This document shows positions 18,332-27,928 of a stretch of 35,753 bases of DNA, in pieces; position 1 is the first letter of the stretch; each line of letters opens with the position of its first letter. Source of the DNA: an uncultured Clostridia bacterium (lineage in GTDB: Bacteria; Bacillota; Clostridia; Oscillospirales; Ruminococcaceae). The stretch is taken from NCBI GenBank assembly GCA_947427325.1, contig CANEHP010000002.1, forward strand, positions 1-35,753, in the 5' to 3' direction. The notes under the pieces are model-generated. The model ran no database searches. It saw nothing but the letters and a program-made list of their open reading frames with translations, and was not told where the DNA came from. Made by a program: the position numbers and the translations under genes.

Positions 18332-18430
18332 TCGGAAGTTACTCCCGAGTAACCCGAAAGAAAGCCGTTTACCTCTAACCAAGGCAGATACGCTGCACTT
18401 GGTCAAGTTGCTCCTTATTTAAGAAGCAAC
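18332..18430 (+). promoter_or_regulatory. Three consecutive stem-loops between rpsJ and rplC (candidate structured leader)
   Basis: TCGG-aa-GTTACT-cccg-AGTAAC-CCGA (18332-18357); ACCAAGGCAG-atacg-CTGC-a-CTTGGT (18378-18403); GTTGCTCCTTA-tt-TAAGAAGCAAC (18407-18430). Confidence 0.6.
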
Positions 18431-18456
18431 CAATAGCCATGAAAGGAAAGGTCAAA

Positions 18457-19089
18457 ATGACAAAAGGTTTAATCGCTAAGAAAATCGGTATGACGCAGAT
18501 TTTCGACGAGAACGGCAGGGTCGTTCCCGTAACCGTTGTTGAAGCAGGTCCCTGCGTCGTCGTTCAGAAGAAAACCGCCCTTAACGACGGCTACGACGCA
18601 GTTCAGTTAGGCTTCGGCGACATTTCCCCCAAGGGCGTAAACAAGCCCGAGCAGGGTCATTTTAAGAAAAACGATGTTGCATTCAAGAGATTCCTTAAGG
18701 AATTTAGACTTGACGACACAAGCGCCGTAAATGTAGGCGATATCCTTAAAGCCGACGTATTCGCAGCAGGCGACGTTATCGACGTTAAGGGTACAAGCAA
18801 GGGCAAAGGCTTCCAAGGCGCAATTAAAAGACACAACCAGCACAGACTTAAAGAAACTCACGGCAGCGGTCCCGTTGCAAGACAGGCAGGCTCTATGGGC
18901 GCTTGCTCCAGCCCTTCGAGAATTTTCAAGGGCAAGGGCATGGCAGGTCATATGGGCTTTGAAACCGTAACCGTGCAGAATCTTGTTGTAGTGAAGGTTG
19001 ACGCAGAAAACAATCTTATCGCAATCAAGGGTGCTGTTCCCGGTCCCAAGGGCGGACTGGTATGCCTCACCGATGCGGTCAAGGCTTAA
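18457..19089 (+). CDS. rplC: 50S ribosomal protein L3
   Basis: [20 protein letters not shown]; start moved from ORF-track 18439. Confidence 0.97.
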   Translation: MTKGLIAKKIGMTQIFDENGRVVPVTVVEAGPCVVVQKKTALNDGYDAVQLGFGDISPKGVNKPEQGHFKKNDVAFKRFLKEFRLDDTSAVNVGDILKADVFAAGDVIDVKGTSKGKGFQGAIKRHNQHRLKETHGSGPVARQAGSMGACSSPSRIFKGKGMAGHMGFETVTVQNLVVVKVDAENNLIAIKGAVPGPKGGLVCLTDAVKA

Positions 19090-19105
19090 GGGAGGAGGAT
19101 TTATT

Positions 19106-19729
19106 ATGTCAAAGGTATCTGTATATGATATGAACGGCAACGCTGTCTCCGAGCTTGAGCTGAACGACGCTGTTTTCGGAATCGAGCCCAGCGAATACGC
19201 TATGCACCAGGCGGTCGTAAACTATCTTGCAAATCAGCGGCACGGCACACAGTCAACGCTGACAAGAACGGAAGTCAGCGGCGGCGGCAAAAAGCCCTGG
19301 AGACAGAAAGGCACAGGTCACGCAAGACAAGGCTCTACAAGAAGCCCTCAGTGGCGTCACGGCGGAGTTGCTCTCGGACCTAAGCCCAGAAGCTACAGCT
19401 ACACGTTAAATAAAAAGGTAAAGAGACTTGCTCTCCTTTCCGCCCTGTCCTCAAAGGCACAGGAAAACGAAGTTGTTGTTGTTGACAGCATCACTGTCGA
19501 CGGCTACAAGACAAAGACCATCGTTAATATGTTAAAGGCTCTCGGCGTAGAGGGAAAGGCTCTTATCGTACTTGACGGCGTAGACGGTCAGGTTATCAAG
19601 AGCGCAGCCAACATTCCCGGAGTCAAGACAACTCAGGTGGGTACTCTGAATGTGTATGACATTCTCAATTACGACAAGTTTGTTGTGGTTAAGAATGCGG
19701 TTACCAAAATCGAGGAGGTATATGCATAA
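19106..19729 (+). CDS. rplD: 50S ribosomal protein L4
   Basis: [14 protein letters not shown]...[36 protein letters not shown] ggaggag upstream. Confidence 0.97.
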   Translation: MSKVSVYDMNGNAVSELELNDAVFGIEPSEYAMHQAVVNYLANQRHGTQSTLTRTEVSGGGKKPWRQKGTGHARQGSTRSPQWRHGGVALGPKPRSYSYTLNKKVKRLALLSALSSKAQENEVVVVDSITVDGYKTKTIVNMLKALGVEGKALIVLDGVDGQVIKSAANIPGVKTTQVGTLNVYDILNYDKFVVVKNAVTKIEEVYA

Positions 19730-20028
19730 TGGAAAAGACAGTACACGATATTATCATTCGTCCCATTATCACCGAGGCTTCCGTTGACGCCCTGGCAGAC
19801 AGAAAATATACCTTCGAGGTAGCGAAGAACGCTAACAAGATCGAGATAAAGAAGGCTGTCGAGCAGCTTTTCAAGGATGTTAAGGTGGAAAAGGTAAACA
19901 CCATGAACGTCCGCGGCAAAAAGAAGAGAATGGGCAGAAGCGAGGGCTACACCACCGCCTGGAAAAAGGCGATAGTAACCGTTACCCCCGATTCCAAGAC
20001 CATTGAGATCTTCGACGGTATGATTTAA
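19729..20028 (+). CDS. rplW: 50S ribosomal protein L23
   Basis: [39 protein letters not shown]. Confidence 0.97.
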   Translation: MEKTVHDIIIRPIITEASVDALADRKYTFEVAKNANKIEIKKAVEQLFKDVKVEKVNTMNVRGKKKRMGRSEGYTTAWKKAIVTVTPDSKTIEIFDGMI

Positions 20029-20045
20029 GTAAGGAGTTGAGTTAA

Positions 20046-20879
20046 ATGGCTATAAAGGCTTATAAGCCCACGACCCCCGGTCGCAGAGGCATGACGGTAA
20101 TTGATTACAGCGGTTTATCCAAGGTTGCTCCCGAAAAGAGTCTGCTTGATACCGTCAAGAACAAATCGGGCCGCAACAGCTACGGCAGAATCACCGTAAG
20201 ACATAAGGGCGGCGCTAACAGAAGAAAATACAGAATCATCGACTTTAGGAGAAACAAAACGGGCGTTGACGCAGAGGTTATGACTCTGGAGTACGACCCC
20301 AACAGAACCGCATTTATCGCACTTGTTAAGTACGAGGACGGCGAGAAGAGATATATTCTTGCTCCCGAGGGTCTTAAGGTGGGCGATAAGGTAAGAGCGG
20401 GGGCAGACGCCGATATCAAGCCCGGCAACGCTCTTCCTATGGCAAATATCCCCGTAGGTACGGTTATTCACAATGTTGAGCTTCACCCCGGCAAGGGCGC
20501 ACAGCTTGTACGCTCCGCAGGAAATATGGCTCAGCTTATGGCTAAGGAAAACGGATATGCTTTGGTAAGACTTCCCAGCGGCGAGCTTCGCAACGTTCCC
20601 GAAAACTGCATCGCTACCATAGGCGTCGTTTCCAACGCAGACCATGCAAACGTAAACCTGGGTAAAGCGGGACGCACCCGTCATATGGGCGTAAGACCTA
20701 CCGTAAGAGGTTCGGTAATGAACCCCAACGACCACCCTCACGGCGGTGGTGAAGGCAAGTCCCCCGTAGGCAGACCCGGACCCGTTACCCCTTGGGGCAA
20801 GCCCGCTATGGGTCATAAAACCCGCAAGGCTAAGAACAGCTCCGATAAGTTTATCGTAAGAAGAAGAAACGGAAAGTAA
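20046..20879 (+). CDS. rplB: 50S ribosomal protein L2
   Basis: [18 protein letters not shown]...[33 protein letters not shown]. Confidence 0.98.
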   Translation: MAIKAYKPTTPGRRGMTVIDYSGLSKVAPEKSLLDTVKNKSGRNSYGRITVRHKGGANRRKYRIIDFRRNKTGVDAEVMTLEYDPNRTAFIALVKYEDGEKRYILAPEGLKVGDKVRAGADADIKPGNALPMANIPVGTVIHNVELHPGKGAQLVRSAGNMAQLMAKENGYALVRLPSGELRNVPENCIATIGVVSNADHANVNLGKAGRTRHMGVRPTVRGSVMNPNDHPHGGGEGKSPVGRPGPVTPWGKPAMGHKTRKAKNSSDKFIVRRRNGK

Positions 20880-20897
20880 TTTACAAAAAAGCTAAAA

Positions 20898-21137
20898 TTC
20901 ATTCCGATTGTTAATAAGCGTTTATCGGGCATTGAAAAAATGCCGGGAAATGAGTAAACGAGTCCAAACGGCGTTTTGTTAAGCGAAAAATCAAAAACAC
21001 ACGGACGCTGAGAGCATTAAACCGAACAAACATTCCGTAATGCACTCAGGTGTCCATGAGCAGGTTTTTGCAAGGCAAAAATTGCGGACTGTGTCCGCAA
21101 AGGCGAATGGACGTACTTTGCCGGTTTGAGGCAAGGT
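20898..21137 (+). promoter_or_regulatory. Structured rplB-rpsS spacer: candidate three-way junction followed by three hairpins
   Basis: P1 ATTCATT/AATGAGT (20898-20904/20949-20955), P2 CCGAT/ATCGG (20905-20909/20925-20929), P3 GCATT-GAAA-AATGC (20930-20943); hairpins 21003-21055, 21082-21100, 21115-21137. Confidence 0.6.
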
Positions 21138-21172
21138 GCATTTAACTTGCAGTTGAAAGGAAAACAAACAAT

Positions 21173-21448
21173 ATGAGCAGAAGCATTAAGAAGGGACCTT
21201 ACGTGCAGGAGGCTCTTTACAAAAGAGTTTTGGCAATGAATGAGGCAGGCGAAAAGAAGGTCCTCAAGACCTGGAGCCGTTCAAGCACGATTTTCCCCGA
21301 TTTCGTAGGACACACCTTCGCAGTTCACGACGGAAGAAAGCATATTCCCGTATATGTTACCGAGGATATGGTAGGCCATAAATTAGGCGAGTTTGCTCCC
21401 ACAAGAACCTTTAAGGGTCATGTGGGAAGCAAGACAACCAAGAAGTAA
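21173..21448 (+). CDS. rpsS: 30S ribosomal protein S19
   Basis: [15 protein letters not shown]...[31 protein letters not shown]. Confidence 0.98.
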   Translation: MSRSIKKGPYVQEALYKRVLAMNEAGEKKVLKTWSRSSTIFPDFVGHTFAVHDGRKHIPVYVTEDMVGHKLGEFAPTRTFKGHVGSKTTKK

Positions 21449-21461
21449 GGAGGAGCAGCAT

Positions 21462-21797
21462 ATGGAGGCAAGAGCAGAACTCAAGCATATTCGTATTTCG
21501 CCCCGCAAGGTGAAGATCGTGCTTGATCTTATCAGAAACAAGCCCTGCGACGTGGCTATGGCTACATTGAAGCTGACGCCCAAGGCTGCCAGCGAGCCGC
21601 TTATGAAGCTTCTCAAGTCGGCAATGGCTAATGCGGAAAACAACCACAATATGGATGTGGGAAGCTGCTATGTTTCGGAGTGCTGGTGCGGCGAGGGTGT
21701 TACCCTTAAGAGAATCAGACCCGTTTCAAAGGGCAGAGCGCACCGTATATTGAAGAGAACATCCAACATCGTTTTGGTTGTCAAGGAAGCAGAGTAA
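21462..21797 (+). CDS. rplV: 50S ribosomal protein L22
   Basis: MEARAELKHIRISPRKVKIVLDLIRNK; start moved from ORF-track 21393. Confidence 0.97.
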   Translation: MEARAELKHIRISPRKVKIVLDLIRNKPCDVAMATLKLTPKAASEPLMKLLKSAMANAENNHNMDVGSCYVSECWCGEGVTLKRIRPVSKGRAHRILKRTSNIVLVVKEAE

Positions 21798-21809
21798 GGG
21801 AGGATAACA

Positions 21810-22571
21810 ATGGGACAAAAGGTTAATCCACACGGTTTAAGAGTGGGTGTTATCAAGGATTGGGATTCTCGCTGGTTTGCGGGTAAGGCAACCTTTGGTG
21901 ATACACTGGTCGAGGACTTTAAAATAAGAGAGTTTTTAAAGAAAAAGCTCTATAAGGCAGGCATTCCCGATATCGAAATCGAGCGTGACGCAGCAAAGGT
22001 CAAGATCCACATTCACTGCGCAAAGCCCGGTATGGTAATCGGACAGAAGGGCGCAGAGATCGAAAAGCTGAGAACACAGCTTGAGAAGATGACAAAGGGC
22101 AAGCCCGTAAACATCAATATTATTGAGGTAAAGAACCCCGATATGAACGCACAGCTTATCGCAGAGAACATCGCTTCTCAGCTTGAAGGCCGTGTAAGCT
22201 TCAGAAGAGCCATGAAGTCCTGCATCGGACGCACCATGAAGTGCGGCGCAAAGGGCATTAAGACTCAGGTAAGCGGAAGACTGGGCGGTGCGGAAATCGC
22301 ACGTACCGAAAGCTATCACGAGGGAACTATTCCTCTTCAGACGCTCCGTGCGGATATCGAGTACGGCGTGGCAAGAGCTAATACCACCTACGGTATTATA
22401 GGCGTTAAGGTTTGGCTGTACAAGGGCGAAGTACTGAAGGGCGAAATCGGCAAGGAAAGAACCGCCGAAAAGCCCGCAAGAAAACCCCGTGAGGGCCGTG
22501 ACCGTGACAATAGGGGCGAAAGAAGAAATTACAGACCCCGTGCAGAGAAAAAAGAGGGGGGTAATGTATAA
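21810..22571 (+). CDS. rpsC: 30S ribosomal protein S3
   Basis: [26 protein letters not shown] domain [15 protein letters not shown]. Confidence 0.98.
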   Translation: MGQKVNPHGLRVGVIKDWDSRWFAGKATFGDTLVEDFKIREFLKKKLYKAGIPDIEIERDAAKVKIHIHCAKPGMVIGQKGAEIEKLRTQLEKMTKGKPVNINIIEVKNPDMNAQLIAENIASQLEGRVSFRRAMKSCIGRTMKCGAKGIKTQVSGRLGGAEIARTESYHEGTIPLQTLRADIEYGVARANTTYGIIGVKVWLYKGEVLKGEIGKERTAEKPARKPREGRDRDNRGERRNYRPRAEKKEGGNV

Positions 22572-23002
22572 TGCTGCTTCCAAAGAGAGTTAAGCACCGC
22601 AGAGTGCAGAGAGGTCGTATGACCGGTAAAGCAACACGCGGCAATGTAGTATGCTACGGTGAGTACGGCTTGCAGGCTCAAGAGCCGGCATGGATCACCA
22701 GCAACCAGATAGAAGCCGCCCGTATCGCCATGACACGTTATATCAAGCGCGGCGGTCAGGTTTGGATCAAGATTTTCCCCGATATGCCCGTTACCAAAAA
22801 GCCTATGGGTACCCGTATGGGTTCCGGTAAGGGCGCACCCGAATATTGGGTAGCAGTGGTAAAGCCCGGCAGGGTAATGTTTGAAATTGCAGGAGTAAGC
22901 GAGGAAGTTGCAAGAGAGGCTATGCGTCTCGCCATGCACAAGCTTCCCATAAAGTGCAAGTTCGTCAAGAAGGAAGAAGCGAAAGAAGGAGGCGAGCAGT
23001 AA
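22571..23002 (+). CDS. rplP: 50S ribosomal protein L16
   Basis: [30 protein letters not shown] overlap with rpsC. Confidence 0.98.
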   Translation: MLLPKRVKHRRVQRGRMTGKATRGNVVCYGEYGLQAQEPAWITSNQIEAARIAMTRYIKRGGQVWIKIFPDMPVTKKPMGTRMGSGKGAPEYWVAVVKPGRVMFEIAGVSEEVAREAMRLAMHKLPIKCKFVKKEEAKEGGEQ

Positions 23003-23205
23003 TGAAGGCTACAAAGGAAATCAGAGAGTTAAGCGCTGAAGAGCTTAACCAAAGAGAAGCTGAACTTAAGGAAGAGCTGTTTAACCTTCGTTTTCAGCTT
23101 GCCGTAAACCGTCTTGAAAATCCTATGAGGATCAAGGCAGTTAAAAAGCAGATCGCAGTAGTAAAGACAATCCGCCGCCAGCGCGAGATTGAAGCAAATA
23201 AGTGA
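23002..23205 (+). CDS. rpmC: 50S ribosomal protein L29
   Basis: [67 protein letters not shown]. Confidence 0.97.
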   Translation: MKATKEIRELSAEELNQREAELKEELFNLRFQLAVNRLENPMRIKAVKKQIAVVKTIRRQREIEANK

Positions 23206-23222
23206 GAGGGGAGGAACAAACC

Positions 23223-23486
23223 TTGGAAAACACCGAAAGAAATTTAAGAAAGACAAGAGTTGGCGTTGTTGTAAGCAACAAAATGGACAAGACTATTGTA
23301 GTTGCTCTTAAGGATAATGTTCGCCACCCCTTGTACAAGAAAATCATAAAGCGTACCATAAAGCTTAAGGCTCACGATGAAAAGAACGAGTGCGGCATAG
23401 GCGATAAGGTAAAGATCATGGAAACAAGACCCTTGTCGAAGGACAAGAGATGGAGACTTGTTGAAGTGCTTGAAAAGAGCAAGTAA
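23223..23486 (+). CDS. rpsQ: 30S ribosomal protein S17
   Basis: [24 protein letters not shown] start after ggggaggaa SD. Confidence 0.95.
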   Translation: MENTERNLRKTRVGVVVSNKMDKTIVVALKDNVRHPLYKKIIKRTIKLKAHDEKNECGIGDKVKIMETRPLSKDKRWRLVEVLEKSK

Positions 23487-23547
23487 TTTAACGGAAGGGA
23501 GAATACGTTTGAAGGAGCTTGAAAAAACGGGTTCTTTCAAATCCGTC

Positions 23548-23572
23548 GTGTTGACGTCGGAGATGTCAACAC
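23548..23572 (+). promoter_or_regulatory. Perfect stem-loop upstream of rplN
   Basis: GTGTTGAC-gtcggagat-GTCAACAC. Confidence 0.55.
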
Positions 23573-23600
23573 TCCTCCATAGGAAAGGCAGGATTAAAAT

Positions 23601-23969
23601 ATGATACAAATGCAGACACGCCTTAAAGTGGCTGATAACACAGGCGCAAAAGAGCTTATGTGTATCAGAGTGTTAGGCGGAACACGCAGAAAGTACGCCA
23701 ATATCGGAGATGTAGTTGTAGCTTCCGTTAAGAAGGCTGCTCCCGGCGGCACTGTAAAGAAGGGCGACGTGGTTAAATGCGTTATCGTCCGCAGTGCAAC
23801 AGGCGTAAGAAGAGACGACGGCACATACATTCGCTTTGACGAAAACGCCGCCGTACTCATAAAGGAAGATAAAAACCCCAGAGGAACCCGTATTTTCGGG
23901 CCTGTGGCAAGAGAGCTTCGTGATAAGGAATATATGAAGATCCTTTCCCTTGCTCCCGAAGTTCTTTAA
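23601..23969 (+). CDS. rplN: 50S ribosomal protein L14
   Basis: [27 protein letters not shown]. Confidence 0.98.
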   Translation: MIQMQTRLKVADNTGAKELMCIRVLGGTRRKYANIGDVVVASVKKAAPGGTVKKGDVVKCVIVRSATGVRRDDGTYIRFDENAAVLIKEDKNPRGTRIFGPVARELRDKEYMKILSLAPEVL

Positions 23970-23987
23970 GTTGAAGGAGGAGCAGGA

Positions 23988-24302
23988 ATGAATACTTTAC
24001 ATGTTAAAAAAGGCGACGAAGTAATGATTATTTCCGGCAAGGACAAGGGCAAAAAAGGCAAGGTGCTTGAGGTGTCCCCCTCCGAAGGCAAGGTTATCGT
24101 AGAAGGCAGAAATATGGTAACAAAGCATGTCAAGGCTACAAAGCCCGGTCAGGCTTCCGGTATAGTTAAGGCAGAAGGTCCTCTTTATGCCTGCAAGGTA
24201 ATGCCCGTTTGCCCCAAGTGCAACAAGGCTACCCGTGTGGGACACAAAACGGAGGGCGACAAGAAGGTAAGAGTTTGCAAGCATTGCGGCGCACAGCTGT
24301 AA
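23988..24302 (+). CDS. rplX: 50S ribosomal protein L24
   Basis: HVKKGDEVMIISGKDKGKKGKVLEV. Confidence 0.98.
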   Translation: MNTLHVKKGDEVMIISGKDKGKKGKVLEVSPSEGKVIVEGRNMVTKHVKATKPGQASGIVKAEGPLYACKVMPVCPKCNKATRVGHKTEGDKKVRVCKHCGAQL

Positions 24303-24311
24303 TTTGCCAAG

Positions 24312-24370
24312 CTCACATCTATGACCGATGAAAAGGCAGGATAAAGTAACTTCCTGCTGTCATCAGTGAG
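24312..24370 (+). promoter_or_regulatory. Long interrupted hairpin filling the rplX-rplE spacer
   Basis: CTCAC/GTGAG outer, GATG/CATC middle, GCAGGA/TCCTGC inner; the 3' arm (gtgagGAG) overlaps the rplE SD region. Confidence 0.6.
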
Positions 24371-24383
24371 GAGATTAAAAAAT

Positions 24384-24923
24384 ATGTCAACAATGAGAAC
24401 CTATTATAAGGAAACCGTTGCTCCCGCACTGCTGAAAAAGTTTAACTACAAGAGCGTTATGCAGATTCCCAAGCTTGACAAGATCGTAGTAAACGTTGCA
24501 TGCGGCGAAGCGAAGGACGATCACAAGAAGGTGGACGCCATTATGGCCGACCTTTCCGCCATCACGGGACAAAAGCCCGTAATCTGCAAGGCTAAAAAGG
24601 CTATTGCGAACTTCAAGCTTCGTGAGGGCAACATTATCGGCGTCAAGGTAACCTTAAGAGGCGAAACAATGTATGAGTTTTTGGATCGTTTCTTTAACGT
24701 TGCACTGCCCCGTGTACGTGACTTCAGAGGTATTAACCCCAACAGCTTTGACGGCAGAGGCAATTACAGCGTAGGCGTTAAGGAGCAGCTGATTTTCCCT
24801 GAAATTGATTACGAAAAAATCGACAAGATCCGCGGTATGGATATCAACTTCGTTACCACCGCCAAGACCGACGAGGAAGCAAGAGAGCTTTTAAGCCTTA
24901 TGGGCGCTCCCTTCTCCAAGTAA
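24384..24923 (+). CDS. rplE: 50S ribosomal protein L5
   Basis: [37 protein letters not shown]. Confidence 0.98.
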   Translation: MSTMRTYYKETVAPALLKKFNYKSVMQIPKLDKIVVNVACGEAKDDHKKVDAIMADLSAITGQKPVICKAKKAIANFKLREGNIIGVKVTLRGETMYEFLDRFFNVALPRVRDFRGINPNSFDGRGNYSVGVKEQLIFPEIDYEKIDKIRGMDINFVTTAKTDEEARELLSLMGAPFSK

Positions 24924-24940
24924 TGAAAGGAAACTTGTAA

Positions 24941-25126
24941 ATGGCTAAAACATCAATGATTCAAAAGCAGCAGCGTCCTGCAAAGTACTCCACAAGAGCC
25001 TACAACAGATGTAAGCTTTGCGGAAGACCCCATGCTTACCTCCGTAAGTACGGCATTTGCAGAATCTGTTTTAGAGAGCTTGCTTATAAGGGTCAGATCC
25101 CCGGCGTCAAGAAAGCAAGCTGGTAA
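24941..25126 (+). CDS. rpsN: 30S ribosomal protein S14, type Z (zinc-binding)
   Basis: 61 aa; [21 protein letters not shown] (CX2C...CX2C). Confidence 0.97.
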   Translation: MAKTSMIQKQQRPAKYSTRAYNRCKLCGRPHAYLRKYGICRICFRELAYKGQIPGVKKASW

Positions 25127-25138
25127 GATTTTCGGTTT

Positions 25139-25378
25139 TGCGCAGGCTTTGGCTTTATAATGATTTTACGGCGGCTGCGCAGGGCGAGAATGTAATTTCC
25201 CGAAACGGCAAGAGCGGTGCAGAGAGGGTAAAACTTGACGCAGACGGCTTAGCGGAAAAGCGACGCCGTCCCTTAATGCAAAAGCTAACTACCGATTTAG
25301 AACTCTGAGAATCAGGAGGCAGTCCTTATAAAAGGGAGCTTTGGCAGAAATGTGGACGCTCCTCAACGGAAAGGCTTC
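25139..25378 (+). promoter_or_regulatory. Long structured rpsN-rpsH spacer
   Basis: TGCGCAG/CTGCGCA (25139-25145/25175-25181), GACGGC/GCCGTC (25243-25270), CGGAA-aggc-TTCCG near 25365. Confidence 0.45.
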
Positions 25379-25402
25379 CGACGGAAAGGAATGGTCAAAA
25401 AG

Positions 25403-25801
25403 ATGCAGATCACCGATACTATCGCAGATATGCTCACCAGAATACGCAATGCCAACTCGGCAAAGCACCCTTCTGTTGATATTCCCTGCTCCAATATGAA
25501 AAAGCAGATCGCACAGATCCTGGTTGACGAAGGTTACATCAAAAACTTCCGTGTAATCGAGGACAACAAGCAGGGTATCATCAGAATCACTCTCAAATAT
25601 ACGGAGAACAAGCAGCAGGTTATCACCGGACTGCGCAGAGTCAGCAAACCCGGTTTAAGAATTTATTCAAACAGCAAGGATATGCCTAAGGTAATGAAGG
25701 GCTTGGGAATCGCAATCGTTTCCACCTCCAAGGGCGTTATGACCGACAGAGCGGCAAGAGCGGCTCACGTTGGCGGCGAAGTCCTTGCTTTTGTATGGTA
25801 A
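25403..25801 (+). CDS. rpsH: 30S ribosomal protein S8
   Basis: [22 protein letters not shown]. Confidence 0.98.
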   Translation: MQITDTIADMLTRIRNANSAKHPSVDIPCSNMKKQIAQILVDEGYIKNFRVIEDNKQGIIRITLKYTENKQQVITGLRRVSKPGLRIYSNSKDMPKVMKGLGIAIVSTSKGVMTDRAARAAHVGGEVLAFVW

Positions 25802-25814
25802 GGAGGAACAGAAT

Positions 25815-26360
25815 ATGTCAAGAATTGGTAGAGCGCCTATTGCTGTTCCTGCCGGCGTTGAGGTTACGGTTGACGGCAGCGCAGTTACAGTAAAAGGACC
25901 TAAGGGAACTCTTACAAAGGAGTTTAAGCCCCAGATGAAGATAACCGTTGACGCAGGTGCGGTTCATGTTACACGTCCCGATGACGAGCAGCAGAACCGT
26001 GCGCTTCACGGACTTACAAGAACCCTTATCCATAATATGATCGAGGGCGTTACAAACGGATTTTCCAAGGCTTTGGAAATCAACGGCGTCGGCTACAGAT
26101 GCCAGAAGAACGGCAAGGATCTTAACCTTACCTTAGGCTTCTCCCACCCCGTAGTTGTTTCCGACACGGAGGACATCACCATTGAAGCTCCTCAGCCCAA
26201 CCAAATCATTATCAAGGGCATCGACAAGCAAAAGGTAGGCCAGTTTGCGGCAGAGGTTCGCAGCATTCGTCCTCCCGAACCCTATAAGGGCAAGGGCATA
26301 AAGTATGCTGACGAGGTAATTCGCCGCAAGGAAGGCAAAGCCGCTAAGGGCAAAAAGTAA
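25815..26360 (+). CDS. rplF: 50S ribosomal protein L6
   Basis: [21 protein letters not shown]...[21 protein letters not shown]. Confidence 0.98.
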   Translation: MSRIGRAPIAVPAGVEVTVDGSAVTVKGPKGTLTKEFKPQMKITVDAGAVHVTRPDDEQQNRALHGLTRTLIHNMIEGVTNGFSKALEINGVGYRCQKNGKDLNLTLGFSHPVVVSDTEDITIEAPQPNQIIIKGIDKQKVGQFAAEVRSIRPPEPYKGKGIKYADEVIRRKEGKAAKGKK

Positions 26361-26374
26361 GGGGTGAATGAAAA

Positions 26375-26734
26375 ATGATAAAAATAATTGATAAAAAGGC
26401 TAACAGAGTTAAGCGTCATGTAAGAGTACGTGCTAAGATAAGCGGTACTCCCGACTGCCCCCGTCTTAATGTATTCCGCAGCGCAAAGCACATTTATGCA
26501 CAGCTTATAGACGACACCAAGGGCGTTACTCTCTGCTCCGCTTCCACATTGGAAAAGGGCTTTGAGGGCTTCGGCGGCAACGCAGAGGCAGCCAAGAAGG
26601 TAGGTCGGAAATTGGCTGAAAGAGCTAAGGAAAAGGGAATAAACGATGTAGTTTTCGACCGTTCCGGCTATGTATATCACGGCAGAGTAGCGGCGCTTGC
26701 AGAAGGCGCTCGTGAAGGCGGACTGAATTTCTAA
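26375..26734 (+). CDS. rplR: 50S ribosomal protein L18
   Basis: [37 protein letters not shown]. Confidence 0.98.
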   Translation: MIKIIDKKANRVKRHVRVRAKISGTPDCPRLNVFRSAKHIYAQLIDDTKGVTLCSASTLEKGFEGFGGNAEAAKKVGRKLAERAKEKGINDVVFDRSGYVYHGRVAALAEGAREGGLNF

Positions 26735-26752
26735 AGAAGGAGGAAAAAGATT

Positions 26753-27253
26753 TTGGCACTTATAGACGCATCAAAATTGGAGCTTTCCGAAAAGGTTGTA
26801 GCCATCAACAGAGTAAGCAAAACTGTTCAGGGCGGACGCATTATGAAGTTCAGCGCGCTTGTTGTAGTAGGCGACGGCAATGGAATCGTAGGCTTCGGCT
26901 TGGGTAAATCCAACGAAGTTCCCGACGCAATCCGCAAGGGAATCGAGGACGCCAAGAAAAATCTGGTTAAGATTTCTCTTAAGGGAACAACAATACCTCA
27001 CGAGGTAGTGGGCAAGTTCGGCGCAGGCGCAGTTCTTATGAAGCCCGCTCCCGAAGGTACAGGCGTTATCGCAGGCGGTCCTGTCCGTTCGGTAATCGAA
27101 ATGGCAGGCATAAAGAACATCAGAACAAAGTCCCTTCGCTCCAATAATCCCTGCAACGTGGTAAGAGCTACCATGGCGGGACTTATGTCTCTCAGAGACG
27201 CAGAGCAGGTTGCAGCCCTCAGAGGCAAGACCGTTAAGGAAATATTTAACTAA
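26753..27253 (+). CDS. rpsE: 30S ribosomal protein S5
   Basis: [33 protein letters not shown] start. Confidence 0.97.
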   Translation: MALIDASKLELSEKVVAINRVSKTVQGGRIMKFSALVVVGDGNGIVGFGLGKSNEVPDAIRKGIEDAKKNLVKISLKGTTIPHEVVGKFGAGAVLMKPAPEGTGVIAGGPVRSVIEMAGIKNIRTKSLRSNNPCNVVRATMAGLMSLRDAEQVAALRGKTVKEIFN

Positions 27254-27273
27254 TCTGAAAGGAGCCCACAGTA

Positions 27274-27450
27274 ATGGCAAAGAAGATCAAGCTGGTTAAA
27301 TCCTTGATCGGTCGCAAGAAAAGTCATATCGCTACCGCAAACTCCCTGGGACTTCGCAGGATAAACGATGTGACGGTACAGCCCGATAACGCGGCAACCA
27401 ACGGAAAAATCAAGGAAATAAGCTATTTAATCGAGGTTACAGAGGATTAA
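27274..27450 (+). CDS. rpmD: 50S ribosomal protein L30
   Basis: Read directly (below track cutoff): [58 protein letters not shown]. Confidence 0.97.
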   Translation: MAKKIKLVKSLIGRKKSHIATANSLGLRRINDVTVQPDNAATNGKIKEISYLIEVTED

Positions 27451-27481
27451 AAACATCAAGAATAAGGAGGTGTAACCAAGT

Positions 27482-27928
27482 ATGAAGCTACACGAATTAT
27501 CCCCCGCTCCCGGTTCCGTCAAGGCGGTTAAGCGCATAGGCAGAGGTCACGGCTCAGGTCAGGGCAAGACGGCAGGCAAGGGACACAAGGGACAGTGGGC
27601 ACGTTCAGGCGGCGGAGTTAAGCCCGGCTTTGAAGGCGGTCAGACCAAGCTCGCCATGCGCGTCCCCAAAAGAGGATTCAACAACAAGAATTTCGCAACA
27701 GTTTATGCCACGGTCAACGTAAGCGACCTTGAAAGAAAATTTGAAAACGGCGCAGTGGTTGACGAGGCGGCTATCGTTGAGGCAGGTCTGCTTAAAAAGA
27801 CCCTTGACGGAGTTAAGGTTCTTGGCAGAGGTGAAATCACAAAATCTCTCACAGTAAAGGTTGCAAAGTTTTCCGAGAGCGCAAAGTCCAAGATCGAAAG
27901 CGCAGGCGGAAAGGCTGAGGTGATCTGA
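27482..27928 (+). CDS. rplO: 50S ribosomal protein L15
   Basis: [38 protein letters not shown]. Confidence 0.98.
   Translation: MKLHELSPAPGSVKAVKRIGRGHGSGQGKTAGKGHKGQWARSGGGVKPGFEGGQTKLAMRVPKRGFNNKNFATVYATVNVSDLERKFENGAVVDEAAIVEAGLLKKTLDGVKVLGRGEITKSLTVKVAKFSESAKSKIESAGGKAEVI

Noticed and set aside
20115-20816. 233-aa minus-strand ORF
   Set aside because: Antisense to rplB; no SD or domain evidence.
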